From: Terrilactibacillus laevilacticus
GTDB taxonomy: Bacteria; Bacillota; Bacilli; Bacillales; Sporolactobacillaceae
Assembly: GCF_006517395.1 (NCBI RefSeq)
Contig: NZ_VDCY01000008.1
Coordinates: 62,001 to 126,000 of the forward strand
Direction of reading: 5' to 3'
DNA length: 64,000 nt
Below the pieces are notes generated by a model that ran no database searches, was not told the origin of the DNA, and worked only from the letters and a program-made list of their open reading frames with translations. Position 1 is the stretch's first letter. Each line of letters opens with the position of its first letter. Both the position numbers and the translations under genes were made by a program. Of this stretch, positions 45,153 to 54,800 are shown in pieces.

Positions 45153-47000
45153 TTATTCGTCACATAAAGTGTCTATTCCGTTAATTATCAGGTTTTCTAG
45201 CTTTTCTAACCCTTCCTTTGGTCCATATGGAACTGTTGTTAACCAATTATTTTTTGGAGTAATCTCATTTTTATTAGAGGATGCAGGAGGATAAAATACC
45301 CATACCTCGGTAACTGGTTTCTTGAGTCTTTTCTCACTTTTTTTGGGTTTGTACTCTTTTGCTCTGCCTACATATGAACTAGCAAAATGATCATATTGTA
45401 AAAGCTGTTTAAAGGCATAATAATCATTATTATAATTGTTGACTGAACCAATAGAATTAGCTGGTCTGTATTTAAAATCCATTACTATGCTACCGAAATA
45501 AATATCGTTTTGATAGTAATCCAATCTGCAATCAGGTCTGTTATGTGGAAATTCCGTATAAACAGGATTATCGAAATCTGTTCCTGAATAGCTTTTGGGG
45601 ATTGCCTCGTCATATACCAATTGAATTTTAGAATTATTTTTACCCAAAAATAAAATCTTTGTTTTGCTCTCCAGAAAGGGAACGTGCCATTGTCTTAATA
45701 AAGGATTAGATTCATTATCACCAAAAATCCAACCGGATTGGGGAATAAAACCCAACTTATCTGTCTTTAAAGCTTCAATAACCCTTACAAAACACCACAT
45801 CTCATAAAGCTTATCAGTTCTTTTCCATGTGTAAGCGTACTCTGCATCTAATTGGATTTTCTTTTTTATACTTTTTAAATTTCTATACAATGAATATAGC
45901 ATACGATAACGTGAATCCAAGTATAGACTAATTGCGTGATGGTGATGGTTATTAACATTAACTTCTTTTACCCAGTCTTCTAACAAAAAATTATTTAGAG
46001 CAGCGTTTAACTTTCGCATGATTTCTTCTTGGTCGTCTACCCAATCTATTTGATGCTTTGATCTTAGATATGTACTATCAAAAATATTAATTCTTCTCTG
46101 GTATTTTTGTTGATCCCTAAAGTTGATCTCTTTTTCTCTAAAAACAAACGGTTTTAAATCATTAAGATAAATCAATATTTGTTTTGTGATTTTAAAAAAA
46201 AATTTTATACAAGTAATCATCATTGCATTTTCAGGTAAATTTTTAGTTATTTCATTTTTTGGCAATAATATTCTTTTTTTTGTATCTGACGAATGCTTTA
46301 ATAAATATTTTAGTGATACCTGATCAACATTATGGGCTCTCGAATAATCCATCAAATTATATTTTTTTATTAATTTACTGCGAGGATTTTTTTTTATGTC
46401 GCCAAGAACATTCATTAACTTATTATAATTTTGAGAAAGTAAAAGCATTTGATTAGCTAATGACGCATTATTATCCTCATTATTTGTATGAGTGGATGAT
46501 TCGTTATTAATTAAATCATGAGCAAGATTTTCAATGAAGCTTTCTAACTCATCTCTAAGTAAACTCAATTCATCACTGTCTAATTGTTTTGGATTTACTT
46601 TAATAAATGCATAATATTTTTTTTCGTTAATGGTTACATAGATCCTATACAGACCCGGTATAAATGGATAATAATTGTCCTTACTTTCAGTATTAAATTT
46701 ATTACTAAATAGGACAATTTCTTCTTCTGATTCTTCAATATATATATTTTCATCTTCGTCCTCTTTACAAATGGAACTATGGAAATAGTCAAGAGTGTCA
46801 ATATAAAGACGTGCACTCTTATTGCAAGATGAAAAATGCATTAATATATCTCGATTTTCAGTGATAATTATTACGTTTTCTTCGTTATAAAGTTTAGGTG
46901 ACTGTTGAAAATAATGATCACATTCTGTTTCTAAATATTGATCTTGACCATTTTTTTCCCCAATCCACTCTCTAATAATTAGTTTAAAGGGTATGTCCAT
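45153..47000 (-). CDS. DUF2357-type McrC-like nuclease subunit
   Basis: 615 residues. The middle part resembles DUF2357, and the C-terminal domain is a PD-(D/E)XK nuclease with HNRPDCRLDYY near 489 and SIVMDFKYRP near 507 (D and D-x-K variant). In McrBC-type systems this subunit cuts DNA when driven by the McrB ATPase. Its ATG overlaps the McrB-like stop by 17 bases, with AAGGAG upstream, so the two are coupled. Target modification or trigger unknown. Confidence 0.8.
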   Translation of the reverse strand: MDIPFKLIIREWIGEKNGQDQYLETECDHYFQQSPKLYNEENVIIITENRDILMHFSSCNKSARLYIDTLDYFHSSICKEDEDENIYIEESEEEIVLFSNKFNTESKDNYYPFIPGLYRIYVTINEKKYYAFIKVNPKQLDSDELSLLRDELESFIENLAHDLINNESSTHTNNEDNNASLANQMLLLSQNYNKLMNVLGDIKKNPRSKLIKKYNLMDYSRAHNVDQVSLKYLLKHSSDTKKRILLPKNEITKNLPENAMMITCIKFFFKITKQILIYLNDLKPFVFREKEINFRDQQKYQRRINIFDSTYLRSKHQIDWVDDQEEIMRKLNAALNNFLLEDWVKEVNVNNHHHHAISLYLDSRYRMLYSLYRNLKSIKKKIQLDAEYAYTWKRTDKLYEMWCFVRVIEALKTDKLGFIPQSGWIFGDNESNPLLRQWHVPFLESKTKILFLGKNNSKIQLVYDEAIPKSYSGTDFDNPVYTEFPHNRPDCRLDYYQNDIYFGSIVMDFKYRPANSIGSVNNYNNDYYAFKQLLQYDHFASSYVGRAKEYKPKKSEKRLKKPVTEVWVFYPPASSNKNEITPKNNWLTTVPYGPKEGLEKLENLIINGIDTLCDE

Positions 47001-49002
47001 ACATTAATAACTCCTTTGCTAAAGAAGTTATCTTCTTTCGAGATTCAATCAATTCTGAAACTGATTTTTTATATCTCTCAAAAAGATCTAAAAGTTCACT
47101 ATTAGATACCGTATCTGTTGTCTTATCGTAAGTACCAATTAGACTATTTAATTGATCCTCCCCACCGCTAATTTTTGTCAAAATTCGTTGCGTAACTTGC
47201 AAATCAAAGGCCTCAGTTCGACTCAAATATTCTGTAGAAGGTAGGCATTGTAAATAGCAATCAATTTGACGCACAATACGTAACCCGACACCGATCTTAT
47301 CATTACTCTTGTGGAGTCGCTCATGCAATTCCCATAAGAAATCTAATTCATTATCCAATAATTGAAACGATTGATTCTCCATTGATAAGGGACGTGTTCC
47401 AAAATACTGCTCTTTTGTAAAAGTAGCTGTACCAATACTATCAGTAACATTTGCTTTTTTAGCAGCCTCTGCGACTTCTTTAAAATTACGCAGTTTTAAA
47501 TGTATAACATTTGCTCTATCAAGAACCTTATCAGAAAACTGGAACGTTGACTCATCCAAGTTGACAGTACCTACAAATAATACATTATCGCCAATATTCA
47601 GCGTATCATTATACTTTTGACTGTTATACAGTCGATTTTGAAAATCTCTATTATATAATCTTATTTTTCTTTGTCCATTTGGATCTTCTTCTAAAACAGA
47701 CAGAAACTGTGAAAAATAATGTTCTACTCTAGCAAGATTCATCTCATCAAAGCACACAATATATAATTTATCTTTGTTCTCCTCTTTGTCAGCTTCAAAT
47801 AAAAAATCAATTAACCCTGAATCTCCAGGCCTGTAAATATTGTTAATCACATCAAGATAACCTATCAAATCGCTATCATCTTGCCAAAATGGTCGAACGG
47901 GGATTTTTTTAAAGTTGCCACGATCTTCTAACCCTAGTGCTTGAGCATAACAATTCACAATCTTAGATTTTCCAGTTCCACTCATTCCTGCTAAGATAAC
48001 TAAATTACCTGTTTTCATTGCAGTATGGAAATTTACCAGATCAGCGTCATCATAGTAAAGCCCATTATTCTCAGCACTTTTTTTAAATCTTTTGAGGATC
48101 TTCTGTTCAATGCTGACCCCACTAGGGCTAGTATCTGTGATCTCTTCGCCATTTAAATCGTTTCTCTGCAAATCGGAAGCATCATTTTTTTTATCATCAG
48201 CAATTTTCTTTTCTTTTATTTTAAGCGTTTCGTTTTTTTTAAGGGCTTCAAGGAAGGAATACGACCAATGCTTTTGAATAAAATAACAGGTTACATTTTT
48301 TCCATCATTTCCATCTGCATTACTATAATTATCTAGTAAAAAATCTTCATCATTTGTACTAATTTTAGATGCCTCATTAGAGAATATTAAACTTACACCA
48401 TCAGTTGATAAGTTAACATCGTTAAGGGGGCCGTATGCGTACACATCATCATTTCCTTCTTGAATTAATATATAAGGAGGAATAAAGTGATTGTCAAAAA
48501 TTTTGTCCTCAAATAAACTGTTTTGCATGAGTCGTTTTAGTTCAGATATAGGATTTCCGGTATGAAGTTGATTAATAAAATAATCAACATTATTAACCCT
48601 AAAATAAGGAATAGCTTCATATTCATCATCCGAGTTATAATCTGAATTTTTTGTCTTTAAAACAGGGTTATATACATTATAATACCCTTCTCTTCTTTCC
48701 AACTGAAAAACAATTAATGATGTATTTAAGTCTCTTTGCAACTCCTTTCTTTTTTCAATTTTTGACCTATTATCATATCCATATTCAGGTCTAATTCTAT
48801 TATCAAGTGCCTTTACAATATTGTTTAGAGGCAATAATTCTTTTTCTAAGTCTCCTTTAATTTCAGAAACTATTTTAATATTAATTCTATATCGACCATT
48901 TGTTTCAAATATAGACTCTAGGTGATTAGGAACCTCATCTGGTTTGGCCAGTCTTCCCAAGTAATAGTTTCCCAAAATAGTAGATTCCGGACTGTTTAAC
49001 AT
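46984..49002 (-). CDS. McrB-like AAA+ ATPase
   Basis: 672 residues. N-terminal 250 residues are a beta-rich region of unknown family, presumably target recognition; the AAA+ module has Walker A GMSGTGKSK near 342, Walker B IVCFDEMNLARVEHYF near 418 and sensor VGTVNLDEST near 476, the MoxR/McrB clade pattern. Positioned between a coiled-coil gene and the DUF2357 nuclease; all three likely form one complex. Confidence 0.82.
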   Translation of the reverse strand: MLNSPESTILGNYYLGRLAKPDEVPNHLESIFETNGRYRINIKIVSEIKGDLEKELLPLNNIVKALDNRIRPEYGYDNRSKIEKRKELQRDLNTSLIVFQLERREGYYNVYNPVLKTKNSDYNSDDEYEAIPYFRVNNVDYFINQLHTGNPISELKRLMQNSLFEDKIFDNHFIPPYILIQEGNDDVYAYGPLNDVNLSTDGVSLIFSNEASKISTNDEDFLLDNYSNADGNDGKNVTCYFIQKHWSYSFLEALKKNETLKIKEKKIADDKKNDASDLQRNDLNGEEITDTSPSGVSIEQKILKRFKKSAENNGLYYDDADLVNFHTAMKTGNLVILAGMSGTGKSKIVNCYAQALGLEDRGNFKKIPVRPFWQDDSDLIGYLDVINNIYRPGDSGLIDFLFEADKEENKDKLYIVCFDEMNLARVEHYFSQFLSVLEEDPNGQRKIRLYNRDFQNRLYNSQKYNDTLNIGDNVLFVGTVNLDESTFQFSDKVLDRANVIHLKLRNFKEVAEAAKKANVTDSIGTATFTKEQYFGTRPLSMENQSFQLLDNELDFLWELHERLHKSNDKIGVGLRIVRQIDCYLQCLPSTEYLSRTEAFDLQVTQRILTKISGGEDQLNSLIGTYDKTTDTVSNSELLDLFERYKKSVSELIESRKKITSLAKELLMYGHTL

Positions 49003-49020
49003 AAATTTTCTCCTCCCAAA

Positions 49021-50061
49021 TTAAATGATCAACAATTCTCTATATTTGATATATTTCCATTTTATTGTTTTAAATGTTCTATTACGATATAGATAGGCTT
49101 TTTCTTTTTCAGATAATTTGTCTTCGACTAACCAGTATTCATCAAAATCATCAATAAAACTATAATTGAAATAGTCTCCATTAAAAATGGTGAATTCGCA
49201 TTCTAATTTATTAATAAGGCTGTTAGGGATGTCGCCAAAAACAAGAATCTTATTCTGCTTTTTACTTATATCAATGTTTTTTGATTGTGTTAAATTCAAA
49301 TGGACTTTCTCATCTTTGCTGTTGATCCTTTCTTCCAATTTACCAATAACTTCATCTTTTTGATTAATTTTTTCATTTAATTTATCGAAATCTTCTTTTA
49401 GCCTTTCAAGTGATTTAATTAATTTATCATTTTCAGAAAGGGATTTTTTATAAAGAGTGTTGATTTCTTTAATTTTTTCATCTTTTTTCCGGATTGTTTC
49501 ATTATGATTTTTAATACTTAATTGAGCTTTTTTCTTTAAATTTAGAATGGTTGAAGATAAATCGTGGTTTCTTTTTGTCAAAGATTTTAATGTATTCCTA
49601 AGGATATTTTCTTGCTGATCTTCTTGCTTGGCTTGTTTTTCAGGCATATTAAAAGCTTCATTAGTTAGAATACTATTAAGTTTCTCAATACAGTTAGCAG
49701 AATATAGAGGTATTAAAACGTGTATTAACCCTTTTTTAGCTATTAGCTCAGAAAGCTGGTCAATATTTAACTCTCTAACTTTATTTATTAAAACTTCTTC
49801 CTCATTTTTTTGGAAAATATTTTTTTTGTGAATATCAAGTAGAATCTTGTGATATTTCGGTTTGGATAATATGATATCTAATTGTTTCTCTGCAATCTTC
49901 CATTGCAAATCATTTTTTATATACTGAACATTAATTGTCCCTATCCTTTTTCTATGTTCCTTGATATACTCTTTTTTCTGTACTTCTGTTAAACTATCCC
50001 TAAGTATCTTCCAAAATTTATCACTAGGTATTTCGTTTTCCAAAGATCTCTCCTCTTTCAT
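49021..50061 (-). CDS. Coiled-coil protein, first gene of the McrBC-like operon
   Basis: 346 residues: a helical N-terminal region (1-130), a long coiled coil (about 145-270, rich in K, E, N and I, e.g. RKKDEKIKEINTLYKKSL), and a compact C-terminal alpha/beta domain (NKILVFGDIPNSLINKLECE ... DDFDEYWLVEDKLSEKEKAY). Lies 18 bases before the McrB-like gene. Coiled-coil partners of McrBC are known from CoCoNuT-type systems, but I cannot show homology to those. May act as sensor or scaffold. Confidence 0.6.
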   Translation of the reverse strand: MKEERSLENEIPSDKFWKILRDSLTEVQKKEYIKEHRKRIGTINVQYIKNDLQWKIAEKQLDIILSKPKYHKILLDIHKKNIFQKNEEEVLINKVRELNIDQLSELIAKKGLIHVLIPLYSANCIEKLNSILTNEAFNMPEKQAKQEDQQENILRNTLKSLTKRNHDLSSTILNLKKKAQLSIKNHNETIRKKDEKIKEINTLYKKSLSENDKLIKSLERLKEDFDKLNEKINQKDEVIGKLEERINSKDEKVHLNLTQSKNIDISKKQNKILVFGDIPNSLINKLECEFTIFNGDYFNYSFIDDFDEYWLVEDKLSEKEKAYLYRNRTFKTIKWKYIKYRELLII

Positions 50062-50103
50062 TTTTTCATTATGGCACCACTAAAGAACTATGTATTTAGA
50101 TTT

Positions 50104-50131
50104 ATTATACTAGATTGTTAACTGGATTAAA
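50104..50131 (-). promoter_or_regulatory. Candidate promoter of the McrBC-like operon
   Basis: Minus strand TTTAAT, 16 bases, TATAAT, ending about 43 bases before the first start codon. Perfect -10, weak -35. The remaining 50132-50392 region is AT-rich with no gene. Confidence 0.45.
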
Positions 50132-50392
50132 CGACTAATAAAAAATAGAATCTAAGCAAAATTTCAATGTATAAAAATGAACTTTCATTAGCAAGAATGG
50201 TCTTTTATGACAATACGTGAATTTATTTTTCAAATCATGTTTTATACAGATAAAGCCTAGCACAACCTAACACGTCGAATGTAGCTGTTTCCTTCATTTT
50301 TAGTTCAATCCTTCCTATCTCATCCAATCATCAATATTAATGACTTTATTCATAAATAGAGTATGTTCTCTATATCAATTAAATTTTGAAAA

Positions 50393-51778
50393 TCAAAAGT
50401 TGCTGGCTGACGCCTTCGGCTTTGCATCTATAATAATGATTTGTGCCGGGTTCTCATTAAGCGATTCTCTTCTTTGGTAGCTAGCTTCTACTTGTTGAAT
50501 TCTCTCTGAGTGCACCCCATTGTCTACAATTAGAAAGATTTTGTTCTCTGCTCCTTCCGACACTGCATATTCTTCTATTTGCACCTCAAAACCATGCAAT
50601 ATCTGGCCATTGGATGTCAGTTTAATCTCTATAACAGTTTTATCTGTTCCTCGACTTATCTTAAAGTCAACTGGACCTCTACCAGTATTAGACTCGGGGC
50701 TTATATCCAAGCCATTAGAGTCACAATAGTAATTTGCAAGTCCATGTAATGTTCTCTGCACTATTTTCTCTGCATTCTTGCTACTTACTCCCTCGAGAAC
50801 AGAATAGCCTTTTTGGTTTTCGACCCAGTGTTTATATCCATCTAGTATTTCTAGCGTTGAATCATAGGAATCTTTATGTGACTCTGGAACAACATTAGAC
50901 TCTTTTAAAATTATATGAATTATTTTTTCAATTAGGTAGTCCACATTTTTGTTAATGTCATATTGATTAACAGCTGTAGCTTTATAGTTAGATATAACTT
51001 TTTGTAATATCGTTGGATTTTTAAAGATGAATTCTTTCATATAGTATTTCTTTTGACTAACAGTTATTTTTTTCCATTTTTCTCCTACCAATTCATTTAT
51101 TTCTGATTTTATCGCCTCGTTTTCTGAACAAACTCTATCGATATCGTCCCAATCTTTTGCTATTGGAAGCTCATGTAATAGGTCTACTGGCAGAAACAAA
51201 AGTTCACATTTCTTGTATGGATTAATCATTAATCCATTTTCAAACTCAATATGAGGATATTTTTCCTTATTTATATCCAAAGTCACACAAATTTTTTTAG
51301 TATAAACAACAATGTCATCATATATTAGACTGGCTATCATATCACTAAGCCTATCTGGTCCAACGTTTTCTTCAAAAAGGCTTGTCAGATGAAAAATCTC
51401 TGGTTGTTCAGAGCCACTATTAATTATGTCATACGCGTCTTTCATAATCTGTTCTTTTAACGTCTTTCCGAACCCTGCTCCATATTTTCCCTTAGAAAAT
51501 CCAAGATTAATTCCACGTACTTCTGGAAAATTGAATTTCTTAATTGCTGTTCTGAAAAGCTTATCTTCTTTATTATTGGAAGACTTGAGTAAAGTTCCAA
51601 TATCACCAAAATACTTGTTGATTTTATCATATGATCTAGAAAATTCAGGTACCTCTGTGACCTTTAAACGTTTGATATTAATGAAATAATTACTATCCAT
51701 ATCTAATAGTGTATCAAATACACCTAGGTTTTCTAACTTACTACCTAATCTCAATTCTTCTGAAACGAATACCGACAT
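50393..51778 (-). CDS. PD-(D/E)XK nuclease-like defence protein, unknown family
   Basis: 461 residues. Only the C-terminal 120 are interpretable: SNTGRGPVDFKISRGTDKTV then IEIKLTSN, a PD-(D/E)XK core (D near 371, E-x-K near 385), followed by YAVSEGAENKIFLIVDNGVH. The N-terminal 330 residues are mixed alpha/beta without a recognised domain. AGGTGAGG sets ATG 51778 over the longer start at 51799. It sits between the McrBC-like operon and the Type ISP enzyme, so a DNA-cutting anti-phage role is inferred. Confidence 0.6.
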   Translation of the reverse strand: MSVFVSEELRLGSKLENLGVFDTLLDMDSNYFINIKRLKVTEVPEFSRSYDKINKYFGDIGTLLKSSNNKEDKLFRTAIKKFNFPEVRGINLGFSKGKYGAGFGKTLKEQIMKDAYDIINSGSEQPEIFHLTSLFEENVGPDRLSDMIASLIYDDIVVYTKKICVTLDINKEKYPHIEFENGLMINPYKKCELLFLPVDLLHELPIAKDWDDIDRVCSENEAIKSEINELVGEKWKKITVSQKKYYMKEFIFKNPTILQKVISNYKATAVNQYDINKNVDYLIEKIIHIILKESNVVPESHKDSYDSTLEILDGYKHWVENQKGYSVLEGVSSKNAEKIVQRTLHGLANYYCDSNGLDISPESNTGRGPVDFKISRGTDKTVIEIKLTSNGQILHGFEVQIEEYAVSEGAENKIFLIVDNGVHSERIQQVEASYQRRESLNENPAQIIIIDAKPKASASNF

Positions 51779-51876
51779 TACCTCACCTACTCTCCCCATA
51801 GAAATACCGAGTCATTTGGTAGCTTGATTTATGAATAACAACAAAAACTGTTCGTTTAGAAAAATTAATATCATGA

Positions 51877-54800
51877 TTACTTAACAATTTCCAATGGTGG
51901 CAAGCTGTTTACCAAATCTACCGTTTGCACAGAAACATTTATTACGCGTAGTAACAAGTCAAAAATATAGCGTTCATCATTGGAATATAAGTTAGGATCA
52001 TCTACGATACCTGAATTCTTATCCACCTTTACTTGATACTGGTCAATAATCCATTCGATTGCTGGACGGCCATTTACCACGTACTCATATGCTTTCTCAG
52101 GAATGTTTGAAATGGAAATATCAGTATTGAACAAAATAGTGTCTAATTGACCACGCTTAGGATGTTTCATTTTTTTTACACGAAACGTCGGTCTATGAGA
52201 ATTGTATTCGACTTCAACATGTTTGTACGGTGCACATTCTTCGTAGCATAAATGAAGTTGTATAAGTTGTTCACCAGCACGAACAAATTCTTTCATATTT
52301 TTCAATTTTGGAATTCGAGGAAATCCCTTAGTAAGGTCATTTGCATATTTATTTCGGTATTCATTGCTATGAAGAACTGCATAGATATAATATATGAATT
52401 CTTTTTCATTCAACCCGAACTCGTTGCATCGTATCTCTGAAATTAAGCTCTGCTTATCATTCTTGAATAGTTTTCCTTCATCAATACCATTTAATAAGAA
52501 TACTTGTCCTTTTTCCATAATATCCATACTAGGAATAGAATCTAAAGCTAATACAGAAAAACCTTTTCTTGAACCGATACCTGAAACCATTAGTCCAAGA
52601 TTAGGTTTATCAAAGTAACCCTTCCAATATCCGCGAGCACTTTCGATAATATTCTTATCATAGTTTAAATATTTTTTTGTAAATGGACGATATATACTTT
52701 TTACAATTGTTTTATCACAAAATTCAATTTCTATATTGTTTTCCAACTTTTGACGAAGTGATCTAGACCACTTGATTATCTTTCCATTTTTTTCTGCTAG
52801 TTCAAATTTATTTTTTTCCTTCATGAGTCTCAGTCGTTCCGAATTATAGTTAGAAATTAACTTTTTAGTGTTCTCGTACACTATTTGCTTGGAAAAGTTA
52901 TATACCCACGCATCACGATTAGTTACTATCCCCGAAGTTTTATCAGTAAATATTGACTTATAAACATCTTCTTCGTACATTGGAATAAAATTATTGTAGT
53001 TTTCATCACGTTGATTTATCCAGTCTCCATTCTTATCAGGTGTTACTTCTGACCAATCAGTGTTTCTTATTGACTGCCATTGATTAAGTAAATTAACTTT
53101 TTCATTTCGTGATAGATAATCTCCAATGTCTTTGTAAAATATTTTGTGATTTTCTGATCCATCTCTTACAAGAATGGAAATACTTACACCTGTCATTATG
53201 TCAAATACATTTTGCCCTTCACGTTTAGCTAAATCCCCCGAACGCCCCCGAATCGCCCCTCTTAAATTCAATATAAATAAATAGTTATATTCTTGAGCAA
53301 AACTTCTTCTAATTCCATTCATAACAGGCTTATCAATAAATGAACTATTTGTTACAAAACCTATAACTCCTTGCTCCCCGATTCGATCTGTTGCCCATCG
53401 GAATGCCTTTATATAAGAATCATAATAAGTTCTCAACGATTTTGAACTAGCTAATTTTACATAAGTCTGGGCGATATTTTTGTCCAATTTTTCATATTTT
53501 ATATTTTTATTATTATCATTTTCATTTCCTTGTCCTGCACTATATGGTGGATTCCCTATAATCGCAAAAATAGGCTGTTTACGCTGTCTTTCAAGACGAT
53601 CGTTATTCTCGCCAAACAACTCATCCTCGAACGAATTCTCTTTCTCGGTACTTTCAAATGTATCTGTCAAAACAATGCCATCAAAAGGCTTGTATTCTCC
53701 ATTCATAATAGAATGGAACGTTTCTTCAATATTGATTGCAGCAATATAGTAACTCAACAACACAATTTCATTTGCATGGAGTTCCTGCGTGTATTTTCGT
53801 AACAAATCTTCCTTAGAAATTAAACCACTTTGGAGTAATCGAACGATAAACGTCCCAGTGCCGGTAAAAGGATCAAGTATATGAACTCCTTCATCACTAA
53901 TTGACTTACCGAAATGTTTCTTCAATACATCTTCAACGGAATGAATGATGAAATCTACAACTTCAACTGGCGTAAACACTATTCCCAAACGTTCGGTCGT
54001 TTCTTTGAAACCTATTTTAAAGAACTTATCGTACAACTGGATAATAATGTCCTGTTTCGCTTTAAGATTATCAATGCCCTCAGCACGTACACGTACACTG
54101 TCATAGAAGTCTTTTAATCGTTCTTGCTCCTTTAAAAGACCTTGCTCATCCATAACTTTTATCACAGCATCCATAGCTCGTGAGATAGGATTATCATTTG
54201 CAAAGCTGTATGACTCAAACAACGCTTCAAAAACTGGTTTTGTAATTATGTGTTGTGCCAACATTTCAATCGCTTGTTGATCTGAAATAGCCCCATTAAG
54301 GTTGTGATGTAGACCTGAAACAAACTTTCGGAATGCTTTATATGCCTCGCTATTTGTGTCTTCTAGCATCACACGAATACGCATCATGTGCTGTTGGGCA
54401 ATTTCAGCAACATCTTTCGACCAATCTTCCCAATAGCGTACGTTTCCAACTTTTCTTACAATTTTTCCATAAATTGCACGTTCAATGTCTGAGAATTCTT
54501 CTTCATCAAGCTTAAGAGCCAACTGTTCTGTTGCTGGCTCTGCAATAGTAAATCCACCTTCGCTTTCGTCAGGAGCTGCACCTACACCAACAACTTGAAG
54601 TTGCTCAGGTTTCTTTTTATTCAATTCCAATTTATTAATTGTTGCATCAAACCGCTCATCTAGCGAACGCAATGCATTTAGAACATCCCAAACCACTTGA
54701 TATTTCTCGTTTTTATCTAAAACAGATTTTTCATCAACACCTGCAGGTATACCAATTGGGAGAATTACATAACCATAATCTTTTCCTTCTGCTTTACGCA

